Translations under genes and position numbers: made by a program
Assembly (NCBI RefSeq): GCF_900141755.1
Contig: NZ_LT670844.1
Span: 1,364,001-1,428,000 of the forward strand
Length of the DNA stretch: 64,000 bases
Direction of reading: 5' to 3'
Source of the DNA: Bradyrhizobium lablabi
GTDB taxonomy: Bacteria > Pseudomonadota > Alphaproteobacteria > Rhizobiales > Xanthobacteraceae
In this document: piece by piece, positions 51,811-59,510 of the stretch
Position numbering within the stretch: position 1 is the stretch's first letter
Layout of the letters: each line of letters begins with the position of its first letter
The notes under the pieces: model-generated
Seen by the model: only the letters and a program-made list of their open reading frames with translations
Database searches by the model: none
What the model was told of the DNA's origin: nothing

Positions 51811-52289
51811 TGTGCTGTCTCCCGTATTTCGGCCGCGGTCTCAAGAACCGCGCGGACAATCTTGTCGTAACCCGTGCACCGGCAGAGATTGCCGGCGAGC
51901 CAGAAGCGGACCTCTTCCTCGCTCGGCTGAGGGTTCTTCTTCAACAGCGCGTCGGAGGCGACCAGCATGCCTGAGGTGCAGATGCCACATTGCAGCGCCG
52001 CCATTTCCAGGAATTTTTGCTGTAGCGGATGCAGCTTCTCGCCCTTCGCCATGCCTTCGATGGTGCGCAACTGATGGCCTTCGGCCTCGACGGCGAGCAT
52101 CAAACACGAACAGACCAGCCGATCATCCAGCATGATGCTGCAGGCGCCGCAATCGCCGGAGGCGCAGCCTTCCTTGGAGCCGGTCAGGGCCAGCGGCCCG
52201 CGCAAGGCGTCGAGCATGGTGTCGCTGGGCTCGCACAAAAACTCCATCGGCTCGCCGTTGATGGTGGTGGAAACGTGCAGTTTTGCCAT
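51807..52289 (-). CDS. Molybdenum hydroxylase (2Fe-2S) small subunit
   Basis: A 160-residue electron-transfer subunit with two [2Fe-2S] sites: plant-type [20 protein letters not shown] (about 42-61) and the C-terminal four-helix site CGICTSGM and [15 protein letters not shown] (about 98-140). It moves electrons from the molybdenum centre to FAD. Start at ATG 52289; the TTG at 52298 is less likely. Overlaps the large-subunit gene by ATGA. Confidence 0.95.
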   Translation of the reverse strand: MAKLHVSTTINGEPMEFLCEPSDTMLDALRGPLALTGSKEGCASGDCGACSIMLDDRLVCSCLMLAVEAEGHQLRTIEGMAKGEKLHPLQQKFLEMAALQCGICTSGMLVASDALLKKNPQPSEEEVRFWLAGNLCRCTGYDKIVRAVLETAAEIRETAQ

Positions 52290-52307
52290 GGTCTTCAATT
52301 CCCCAAC

Positions 52308-53177
52308 TCAATTTTCTCTTGCGCGCTTCGCCGCGATAGAGGCCGTGCGCTTGAGCAGCACGCCGGCGATTTTGGTGCGATAGGCAATGGTGCCGCGCTT
52401 GTCGTCGATCGGACGGCAGGCGGCGGAGCAGGCGGCAGCGGCCGCGTTCAGCGCCGCATCGTCGAGTTTGCTGCCGATCAGCGCTTTCGCCGCCGCCTCG
52501 ACCAGCAGCACGATCGGCGCCACTGCGCCAAGCCCAACCCGGGCGGCGGTGCAGGTGCCGTCCTTGAGCGTGAGGCTGACGCCGCAGCCGACCACGGCGA
52601 TGTCCATTTCGGTGCGCGGGATCATGCGCAAATACGCATCGCTGGAACCCGGCGGCCGCGGCGGCAGTGCAAAACTGACCAGGATTTCGCCGGGTTTTAG
52701 ATTGGTGCGGCCCGGGCCGGCGGGCACTTGTTCCACCGGCATCTCGCGGCGCCCGTTCGGCCCCTGCACCGTGACCGTGGCGCCGGCGGCGATCATGGCC
52801 GGCACGCTGTCGCCGGCGGGAGAGCCATTGCAGAGATTGCCGCCCGCCGAGGCCCGGCCCTGGACCTGGGTGGAACCGATCAGATTGACGGCCTCCAGCA
52901 CGCCGGGCCAGATTTTTCCGAAGCGCGGATGCTCGGCCAGCACCGCGCCCGGAACCGCGGCACCGATCCGAAAGCCGCCATCGGCGGTTTGCTCGATCGC
53001 GGTCATTTCAGATATTTTCTTGATGTCGACGATCAGGCCCGGCCGCACCGCGCCGGAGCGCATCTGCACCAACAAATCAGTGCCGCCGGCCAAGATGCGC
53101 GCCGCACTTCCGGCGGCCGCAAAGGCGCTAACCGCCTCGTCGAGCGTACCCGGGCTTACATATCGGATGTCCGTCAT
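52308..53177 (-). CDS. Molybdenum hydroxylase FAD-binding medium subunit
   Basis: A 289-residue FAD subunit. ARILAGGTDLLVQMRSG (about 26-42) and RASAGGNLCNGSPAGDSVPA (about 106-125) are the FAD-binding motifs of the family; the C-terminal CO-dehydrogenase-flavoprotein-type domain follows. First gene of the operon, GGGGAGAC upstream of ATG 53177. It passes electrons to NAD or another acceptor. Confidence 0.95.
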   Translation of the reverse strand: MTDIRYVSPGTLDEAVSAFAAAGSAARILAGGTDLLVQMRSGAVRPGLIVDIKKISEMTAIEQTADGGFRIGAAVPGAVLAEHPRFGKIWPGVLEAVNLIGSTQVQGRASAGGNLCNGSPAGDSVPAMIAAGATVTVQGPNGRREMPVEQVPAGPGRTNLKPGEILVSFALPPRPPGSSDAYLRMIPRTEMDIAVVGCGVSLTLKDGTCTAARVGLGAVAPIVLLVEAAAKALIGSKLDDAALNAAAAACSAACRPIDDKRGTIAYRTKIAGVLLKRTASIAAKRAREN

Positions 53178-53331
53178 GATGGTTCGCCGTCTCCCCTCAC
53201 TGCGCGCCCCGTTGGTTAATGGCCTGCTTTTTTGGGATGCGAGAGCGGAGAGACTACACGGGCAACGGCGATTGGAACAGCCTCCGGGGACGGCATGCTC
53301 CTATGCGAGAAGCGGCTTTGCGCAGCCAAAA

Positions 53332-53350
53332 CATCTCATAATGTGAGATG
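53332..53350. promoter_or_regulatory. Perfect dyad upstream of the molybdenum hydroxylase operon
   Basis: CATCTCATAATGTGAGATG has 7-base perfect arms around a 5-base AT-rich centre, about 155 bases before the medium-subunit start. A dimeric repressor of GntR or IclR type could bind. The whole gap 53178-53501 has no gene; besides this dyad it holds the repeat 53374-53493. Confidence 0.45.
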
Positions 53351-53373
53351 GTGGGCTAGTTTCCGCTCTAACC

Positions 53374-53493
53374 CCGTCATTGCGAGGAGCGCAGCGACGA
53401 AGCAATCCATACCGCCGGCGCGGGACTATGGATTGCTTCGCGGAGCCTGTCATCGGGCGGCGCTTCGCGCCGACCCGTTGGCTCGCAATGACG
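53374..53493. repeat. Intergenic palindromic repeat, CGTCATTGCGAGGAGC type
   Basis: Ends CCGTCATTGCGAG and CTCGCAATGACGG are complementary, with inner arms GAAGCAATCCAT and ATGGATTGCTTC and a further GGCGCTTCGCGCC hairpin. Same family as 39271-39358. Confidence 0.85.
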
Positions 53494-53501
53494 GTGGTGG
53501 G

Positions 53502-55175
53502 TTACGACGACGCCGCCATCTTCTGCGCCCGCTCCGCCGCAATCATCACAAATCCTTCATAGCCCTTCGCAGCGACGTCGTTGCAGATCTGGCGATAGAC
53601 GCCGACGCCGCCGATATAGGGCATGAAGATCTGCGGTTTGCCCGGAATGTTGGCGCCCATGTACCAGGAATTGGCCTGCGGATAGAGCGTGGTGTGCGCG
53701 ACTTCATTGACATGCGCGACCCATTTGTCCTCCGCCTCGCGCATCGCTTCCATGGCCTCAAAGCCGCGCTCGCGCATAAAGCCAAGGCAGTCGGTGATCC
53801 AGTCGACATGCTGCTCGATCGAGACCATCATGTTGGACAGCACCGACGGGCTGCCGGGTCCGGTGACGATGAAGAGATTTGGAAAGCCCGCGCTCATCAG
53901 GCCGAGATAGGTTTTCGGCCCCTCCGCCCATTTCTGATTTAGCGTCCGTCCGTTGCGGCCGCGAATATCTATTTTTGCGACCGAGCCCGTCATCGCATCG
54001 AAGCCGGTGGCCAGCACCAGCGCGTCGACCTCATAGTCCTGGCCGACGACGCGCACGGCGTTCGGCAATATCTCCTCGATCGGATTGGATTTGATGTCTA
54101 CCAGCGTCACGTTCGGCCGATTGAAGGTGACAAAATAATCGGTGTCGACGCAAATGCGCTTCGAGCCGATCGGGTGATTGTTGGGCTGCAGCAGTTTTGC
54201 CGTTTGCGGGTCTTTCACGATCTCCGCGATCTTGTCGCGGACAAAATTGGCGGCGGTGTCGTTGGCCGACTTGTCGAGCGCAAGATTGTTGTAGACCGAC
54301 ATGAAGGTGAGGCCGCCGCGGCTCCAGCGCGCCTCATATTTGGCGCGGCGCTCGTTGTCGCCGTCATCGAGCGCGCCGCGATCGGGCGGCTCGGTATAGA
54401 TGCCGTTGCGCGCCTCTTCGCGGGCAAAGCGCCGGATCTCCGGATATTTTGCGCGGAACGCCTCGCGCTCCTCCTCCGTCAGTGGCGCGTTGCGGGCGGG
54501 AATGGAAAAATTCGCGGTGCGCTGGAATACTGTCAGATGGCTGGCCTGCTCGGCGATGACGGGCACCGACTGGATGCCCGACGATCCCGTGCCGATCACG
54601 CCGACGCGCAAGCCCGTGAAATCGACCGGCTCATGCGGCCAATGGCCGGTATGAAAAACCTTGCCCTTGAAATCGGAGAGGCCCTTGATGTCGGGCATCC
54701 GCGCGTTGGAGAGGCAGCCGGTGGCGAGCACCACGTATTTTGCGGTGATAGTGTTGCCTTCGGACGTCGTGACCAACCACGAATTGGTGTTTTCATCAAA
54801 GACTGCGCCATCGACGCGGGTGTTGAGCTGAATGTCGCTGCGCAGGTTAAACCGGTCGGCGACGTGGTTGGCGTATCGCAAAATTTCGGGCTGCGGCGCG
54901 TAGCGCTCGCTCCAGTTCCATTCCTGCTGCAGTTCATCGGAGAACGAGTAGGAATACTGCATGCTCTCGACGTCGCAGCGCGCGCCGGGATAGCGGTTCC
55001 AGTACCAGGTGCCGCCGACATCGCCGCCCTGCTCGTAGACCCGGGCCGACAATCCGATCCCGCGCAGCCGGTGCAGCATGTACATTCCGGCAAAGCCGGC
55101 GCCGACCACGACGACATCGTAAGTGAGCGCGCCGGGCGCTTGCTTCCTGGGCGAAACGGATTTCAACGCGGACAT
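53502..55175 (-). CDS. Flavin-containing monooxygenase, Baeyer-Villiger type
   Basis: A 557-residue FAD/NADPH enzyme. VVVGAGFAGMYMLHRL (about 22-37) binds FAD, the BVMO fingerprint FKGKVFHTGHWP lies near 170, and GVIGTGSSGIQSVPVIAE (about 190-207) binds NADPH. These enzymes insert oxygen next to ketones of cyclic or linear substrates. The Trp-rich ending GGTWYWNRYPGARCDVES is typical near 70. GGGAG precedes ATG 55175; a longer frame is rejected because it reads into the divergent promoter. It is divergent from the nitronate-monooxygenase-like gene. Confidence 0.94.
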   Translation of the reverse strand: MSALKSVSPRKQAPGALTYDVVVVGAGFAGMYMLHRLRGIGLSARVYEQGGDVGGTWYWNRYPGARCDVESMQYSYSFSDELQQEWNWSERYAPQPEILRYANHVADRFNLRSDIQLNTRVDGAVFDENTNSWLVTTSEGNTITAKYVVLATGCLSNARMPDIKGLSDFKGKVFHTGHWPHEPVDFTGLRVGVIGTGSSGIQSVPVIAEQASHLTVFQRTANFSIPARNAPLTEEEREAFRAKYPEIRRFAREEARNGIYTEPPDRGALDDGDNERRAKYEARWSRGGLTFMSVYNNLALDKSANDTAANFVRDKIAEIVKDPQTAKLLQPNNHPIGSKRICVDTDYFVTFNRPNVTLVDIKSNPIEEILPNAVRVVGQDYEVDALVLATGFDAMTGSVAKIDIRGRNGRTLNQKWAEGPKTYLGLMSAGFPNLFIVTGPGSPSVLSNMMVSIEQHVDWITDCLGFMRERGFEAMEAMREAEDKWVAHVNEVAHTTLYPQANSWYMGANIPGKPQIFMPYIGGVGVYRQICNDVAAKGYEGFVMIAAERAQKMAASS

Positions 55176-55406
55176 TCGAACTCCCTTGAGATCTTTGGCG
55201 TGTTGGCGCCAGCATTCTCTCCGAGGCGCCAAAGCGCAAGAGACAAAAAGGCGCGTCCGCAGCCGTATATTTTGCCACGCGGAATGCGCGTCCGTCATGG
55301 TGAGGTCACCGCCCGCTTGGCATGCGCACCCCTGATGGGCTAGCGTCATTAGCGCATCCTCAAACCAAGAATGAGCAGCACCAACGCTGCCGCAGGGAGT
55401 GAACAG
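55176..55406. promoter_or_regulatory. Divergent promoter region, BVMO / nitronate monooxygenase-like
   Basis: A 231-base gap with both genes facing outward, so it must hold two promoters. No dyad or riboswitch was recognised. Ribosome sites GGGAG are present for both genes. Confidence 0.35.
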
Positions 55407-56540
55407 ATGAAATCGCCGATCTGCGACATGCTGGGAATAGAATTCCCCTTGCTGGCATTCAGCCATTGCCGCGACGTGGTCGCCGCCGTCAGCCGCGCCG
55501 GAGGTTTTGGGGTGCTAGGCGCGACCTCGCATTCGCCTGAATCGATCGAGCAGGAACTGAAATGGATCGACGATCACGTCGACGGCAAGCCCTATGGGCT
55601 CGACGTGCTGATCCCGGAAAACATCTCGACCGCGGGCGAGAAGGATGTCACCTGGAAAAGCCTGGAGGCGCGGATTTCGGACGAGCATCGCGCCTTCACC
55701 AAAAACCTGCTGAACAAATACGGCATCGAACTGACGACGACTGATGTCGCCGACAACCAGCCGCAGCCATTTGACGGCCAATGCGCGCTGGAAGTGCTCG
55801 ATGCGTCGTTCAAGCATCCGATCCGGCTGATTGCCAACGCGCTCGGCGTGCCGCCGAAGGCGATGATCGATATGGGCAAGGCGCATGGCGTGCCGGTGGC
55901 GGCGCTGGTCGGCGCCAAGGAGCATGCGCTTCGTCAAGTGGCGGCCGGCGTCGATATCCTGGTGGTGCAAGGCACGGAAGCCGGCGGCCATTGCGGCGAA
56001 GTTTCCACGATGGTGCTCGTGCCCGAGGTGATCAAGGCGATAAAGCCGATCCGCGACGTGCCGGTGCTGGCGGCAGGCGGCATCATGACCGGGCGGCAGA
56101 TGGCGGCCTGCATGGCGATGGGTGCGGCCGGGGTCTGGACCGGCTCGGTGTGGCTTGCAACCGTTGAATCCGAGACGTCAGAGATTTTCCGCGAAAAAAT
56201 GATCGCGGCTTCTTCGCGCGATGCGGTGCGCTCCAAGGGCCGCACGGGAAAGCCGGCGCGGCAATTGCGTTCGGTCTGGACCGACGCGTGGGATCGCGGG
56301 CCCGACAGCCCCGGCGCGCTGCCGATGCCGCTGCAGAGCATCATCAGCCGCGACGCCTTCAACTCGATCGATCGGTCCGCCGCCGCCGGCAATGCGAAAG
56401 CGCGCGACCTCGTGAGTTATTTTGTCGGCCAGGGCGTCGGCCTGATCGACAGCGTGAAATCCGCCGGCGCCGTGGTGCAGGAATTCAAGGAAGAGTTCGT
56501 CGAGGCCGTGGAGCACATGAACGCGCTGGTGGCGGAATGA
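55407..56540 (+). CDS. Nitronate monooxygenase-like FMN enzyme
   Basis: A 377-residue TIM-barrel flavoprotein. The opening PICDMLGIEFPLLAFSHCRDV, LVVQGTEAGGHCGEVSTMVL (about 183-202) with the His region, and PVLAAGGIMTGRQMAACMAMGAAG (phosphate-binding, near 225) are the landmarks. The family oxidises nitroalkanes or reduces enoyl substrates such as trans-2-enoyl-ACP (FabK-like), so the reaction is uncertain. GGGAG precedes ATG 55407. It lies next to a BVMO and a thiolase-like gene. Confidence 0.92.
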   Translation: MKSPICDMLGIEFPLLAFSHCRDVVAAVSRAGGFGVLGATSHSPESIEQELKWIDDHVDGKPYGLDVLIPENISTAGEKDVTWKSLEARISDEHRAFTKNLLNKYGIELTTTDVADNQPQPFDGQCALEVLDASFKHPIRLIANALGVPPKAMIDMGKAHGVPVAALVGAKEHALRQVAAGVDILVVQGTEAGGHCGEVSTMVLVPEVIKAIKPIRDVPVLAAGGIMTGRQMAACMAMGAAGVWTGSVWLATVESETSEIFREKMIAASSRDAVRSKGRTGKPARQLRSVWTDAWDRGPDSPGALPMPLQSIISRDAFNSIDRSAAAGNAKARDLVSYFVGQGVGLIDSVKSAGAVVQEFKEEFVEAVEHMNALVAE

Positions 56541-56544
56541 GCGA

Positions 56545-56641
56545 CCCTCATGGTGAGGAGCGCGGCTTCGCGCGTCTCGAACCATGAGGCCCGTGGCCCA
56601 TCCTTCGAGACGCGGCCAAGAGGCCGCTCCTCAGGATGAGG
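56545..56641. repeat. Intergenic palindromic repeat, CCTCATGGTGAGGAGCGCGG type
   Basis: Begins CCTCATGGTGAGGAG and ends GCTCCTCAGGATGAGG; inner words CTCGAACCATGAGGCCCGTGG and CCATCCTTCGAGACGCGGCC. It is the reverse orientation of the repeat at 21012-21110. Confidence 0.85.
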
Positions 56642-56673
56642 TCTCTCTGTGTTGAGAAAGCGAAAAGATAACG

Positions 56674-58194
56674 ATGTCGAATACCTCCTCTTCCACCCCC
56701 GACGACCGCATCCCCGTCATCGTCGGCGTCGGCGAAATCACCGATCGTCCGAAAGAAATTGCCGAAGGCCTTGAGCCCCTCACTTTGCTCGAAGAAGCGC
56801 TAAAACGCGCCGAGCAGGACAGTGGCGGCAAGTTGCTTGCCGATATCGGCTCGCTCGACGTCGTCAATTTTCTGAGCTGGCGCTATCGCGATCCGGAAAA
56901 GCAACTCGCCCAACGTCTCGGCATCCAGCCGAAACATGCCTATTACGGCCCGGTCGGCGGCGAGAGCCCGATCCGCTATCTGCACGAGGCGGCGCAGCGC
57001 ATTGCACGCGGCGAATGCAGCGTCGCCGCGGTCTGTGGCGCCGAGGCCCAATCCAGCGCGACCAAGGCCGAGCGCGCCGGCGTCACCCTGCCGTGGACGC
57101 CGTTCGCCCATGATGTCGAGGAGCCGAAACGCGGCGCGGCGTTCCAGAAGCCGATGGCCGTCAAACTCGGCGTGTTCAGGCCGGTGACGGTTTATCCGTT
57201 TTACGAGGTAGCCTCGTCGGCGCGTTGGGGCCAGACCCCGCGCGAGGCGATGGCCGAGTCCGGCCAATTATGGTCGACCTATTCCGGCGTCGCGTCGCAA
57301 AATCCCAATGCCTGGCTGAAGCGGCGTTTTGCGCCGAACGAGATCACGACGCCGACCGCCGACAATCGCCTGATCGCCTGGCCCTACACAAAACTGATGG
57401 TGGCCAATCCGACCGTCAACATGGGCGGAGCGGTGCTCTTGACCAGCCTCGCCAAGGCCAGGGCCGCGGGCGTGCCGGAGGATCGCCTCATTCATGTCTG
57501 GGGCGGCGCATCGGCGGAAGAGCCGCGCGACTACCTGCTCCGCGACCAGTTTTTCGAAAGCCATCCGCAGAACGCGGTGCTCAAAGCCGTGATGGATCTC
57601 GTCGGCGGCGACGGCAGGGCGTTCGACGCCATCGAGCTCTATAGTTGCTTTCCCTGCGTCCCAAAAATGGCGCGGCGGACGCTGGGGCTTTCCGCCGACG
57701 TGCAGCCGACGGTAACCGGCGGCCTGACATTCTTCGGCGCGCCGCTCAACACCTACATGACGCACGCCGCCTGCGCGATGGTGCGCAAGCTGCGCAACGG
57801 CGCGCAGCTTGGCTTGCTCTACGGCCAAGGCGGTTTTGTCACCAAACATCACGCGCTGGTGCTGTCGCGCCGGGCGCCGCGAGAACCGCTGGCGCAGGAT
57901 ACGAGCGTCCAGGCCGAGGCCGACCGCCATCGCCGGGAAGTGCCGGAGTTCGTCACCGAAGCCAACGGCAAGAGCTCGGTCGAGAGTTTTACCATCATCT
58001 ACGGACGCAACGGCGAGGTCGAACACGGCGTGGTGATGCTGCGGACGCCAGACAACGCGCGCGCGCTGGCGCGGGTGCCCGCGCAGGATAGAGCGACACT
58101 GGCGCATCTTCTCAACATGGACCGCACACCGGTGGGGTCGTCAGGGAACATCGTTAGCGCGGAGGATGGCGTCCTGGAGTGGCGACACCCGTAG
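56674..58194 (+). CDS. Thiolase-like protein with additional C-terminal domain, Cys nucleophile missing
   Basis: A 506-residue acetyl-CoA-acetyltransferase-like protein. The thiolase fold is seen in IPVIVGVGEITDR (about 13-25), AQRIARGECSVAAVCGAEAQ (about 109-128) and ACAMVRKLRNGAQLGLLYGQGG (about 370-391). Where the nucleophilic Cys should lie it reads PVGGESPIRYL (about 92-102), so thiolysis by the standard mechanism is doubtful. The last 100 residues form the extra domain found in thiolase-like proteins type 1. Function unknown; a non-catalytic or alternative CoA-binding role is possible. Confidence 0.9.
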   Translation: MSNTSSSTPDDRIPVIVGVGEITDRPKEIAEGLEPLTLLEEALKRAEQDSGGKLLADIGSLDVVNFLSWRYRDPEKQLAQRLGIQPKHAYYGPVGGESPIRYLHEAAQRIARGECSVAAVCGAEAQSSATKAERAGVTLPWTPFAHDVEEPKRGAAFQKPMAVKLGVFRPVTVYPFYEVASSARWGQTPREAMAESGQLWSTYSGVASQNPNAWLKRRFAPNEITTPTADNRLIAWPYTKLMVANPTVNMGGAVLLTSLAKARAAGVPEDRLIHVWGGASAEEPRDYLLRDQFFESHPQNAVLKAVMDLVGGDGRAFDAIELYSCFPCVPKMARRTLGLSADVQPTVTGGLTFFGAPLNTYMTHAACAMVRKLRNGAQLGLLYGQGGFVTKHHALVLSRRAPREPLAQDTSVQAEADRHRREVPEFVTEANGKSSVESFTIIYGRNGEVEHGVVMLRTPDNARALARVPAQDRATLAHLLNMDRTPVGSSGNIVSAEDGVLEWRHP

Positions 58195-58195
58195 C

Positions 58196-58300
58196 CCGTC
58201 ATACCCGCGAAAGCGGGTATCCAGTAGTCGCAGGCGCCTGAGTTCGAATATGTCCGCCGCGGCGTACTGGATCGTCCGGTCAAGCCGGACGATGACCGCA
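58196..58300. repeat. Intergenic palindromic repeat, CGTCATACCCGCGAAAGCGGG type
   Basis: Arms CGTCATACCCGCGAAAGCGGGTATCCAGTA and GTACTGGATCGTCCGGTCAAGCCGGACGATGAC face each other; CCCGC..GCGGG and GTCCGG..CCGGAC form hairpins. It separates two convergent genes. Confidence 0.8.
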
Positions 58301-58313
58301 GAAAGAGCCCGCC

Positions 58314-59510
58314 CTAGCCCTTGCCGTCCGGCCGCTCCGAGATCCGCGCCGGCTTGGCACCCTTGGCGCCGGCGATGCGGACCTGGTCGCCGTCGGCGAT
58401 GCCGTCGGGCGGCGCGACAATGACGCGATCCGTCGGGGAGATACCCGACCCCAGCTCGATTTCCTTGCCGAGATCGCGGGCGATGGTCACGGTCTTGAAC
58501 AGCACCTTGTCGTCATTGCCTACGGTCGCGACCCGCAGACCATTCTGGTTGAAGATCAGGGCGCTGGCCGGAATATGCAGCGGCACGGTGTCGCGCTGCA
58601 GGCTGAGGCGCACATTGGCGTAGCCGCCCGGCATCAACTCGCTCTTGGAATTGTCGAGCGCAAGCTGCATCCGCGTGGTGCCGGAGGAAACATCGACCGA
58701 TTGCGAGGAGGCTTCGACCGTGGCGTCGAAGGTGCGGTTCGGATATTCCGGCATCGAAATGACCGCCTTGGCGCCGATCTTGATCGCGGGCACGTAGGTC
58801 TGGGGCACGTTGACATAGACCCGCAGTTTGCTGATGTCTGATATCACGAACATCGCAGGGCCGCTTCCGCCGCCTGCATTGATCAGCGCGCCGACGTCGG
58901 TATCGCGGGCGGTGACCACGCCGTCGAACGGCACGGTAATCTTCTTGTAGCCGGCCAGCGCCTCCAGCCGCTCGACATTGGCCTGGCCGGATTTGACCGC
59001 GGCCTTCTTGTTGGAGAGATCGGCGGAGCGCTCGTCGATCTCCTGCATCGAGACGAAATTCGAGGCGATCAACGTCTTGCGCCGGGTTAGCGTCGCTTCG
59101 GACAGTTTGGCGCTCGCCTCGGCGCTGGCGAGATCGGCACGGGCCTGCAGCAATTGCTGGTCGAGATCGGGCGCCTCGATTTCGGCGATCACTTCGCCGG
59201 CCTTGACCTTGGCGCCGATGTCGACGCTCCAGCTTTTCAGATAACCGCTGACCCGCGCCAGGATCGGCGCGCGATAATAGGCTTCCAGCCGCCCCGGCAG
59301 ATCGATCGTCGCATTCAGCACCCGGGCGTCGGGCAGCACCACGGCGACCGTCGGGATCGCCTGGTTGTCGGTCCATTCACGCAGCTTTTCGCTGGAGTCC
59401 TCGCGCGCCCGAATTCCCGTCACCACGACCAGAACCGCGGCGATACCGGCGACGACGGCAAGGATGCCCAACTTCCGGCGGGAGACCGGCGAGTTTTGGT
59501 CAGTGGGCAT
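58314..59510 (-). CDS. RND efflux transporter periplasmic adaptor subunit (HlyD/MFP)
   Basis: A 398-residue adaptor. A single N-terminal membrane anchor (KLGILAVVAGIAAVLVVVTG, about 12-31) leads to the barrel-sandwich (YYRAPILARVSGYLKSWSVDIGAKVKAGEVIAEI, about 75-108), a coiled-coil hairpin (about 115-185) and a beta-barrel plus membrane-proximal part to the C-terminus. It links the inner-membrane pump to an outer-membrane channel, not encoded here. GGAGAC precedes ATG 59510. It overlaps the permease gene by 11 nt, so both are one operon with the permease first. Confidence 0.93.
   Translation of the reverse strand: MPTDQNSPVSRRKLGILAVVAGIAAVLVVVTGIRAREDSSEKLREWTDNQAIPTVAVVLPDARVLNATIDLPGRLEAYYRAPILARVSGYLKSWSVDIGAKVKAGEVIAEIEAPDLDQQLLQARADLASAEASAKLSEATLTRRKTLIASNFVSMQEIDERSADLSNKKAAVKSGQANVERLEALAGYKKITVPFDGVVTARDTDVGALINAGGGSGPAMFVISDISKLRVYVNVPQTYVPAIKIGAKAVISMPEYPNRTFDATVEASSQSVDVSSGTTRMQLALDNSKSELMPGGYANVRLSLQRDTVPLHIPASALIFNQNGLRVATVGNDDKVLFKTVTIARDLGKEIELGSGISPTDRVIVAPPDGIADGDQVRIAGAKGAKPARISERPDGKG

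Noticed and set aside
50395..51870. Open frame of 491 codons opposite the molybdenum hydroxylase large subunit
   Set aside because: Arg/Asp-rich mirror frame; the minus strand carries the molybdopterin-binding motifs.
54174..55343. Open frame of 389 codons opposite the BVMO gene
   Set aside because: Mirror frame with no recognisable domain.
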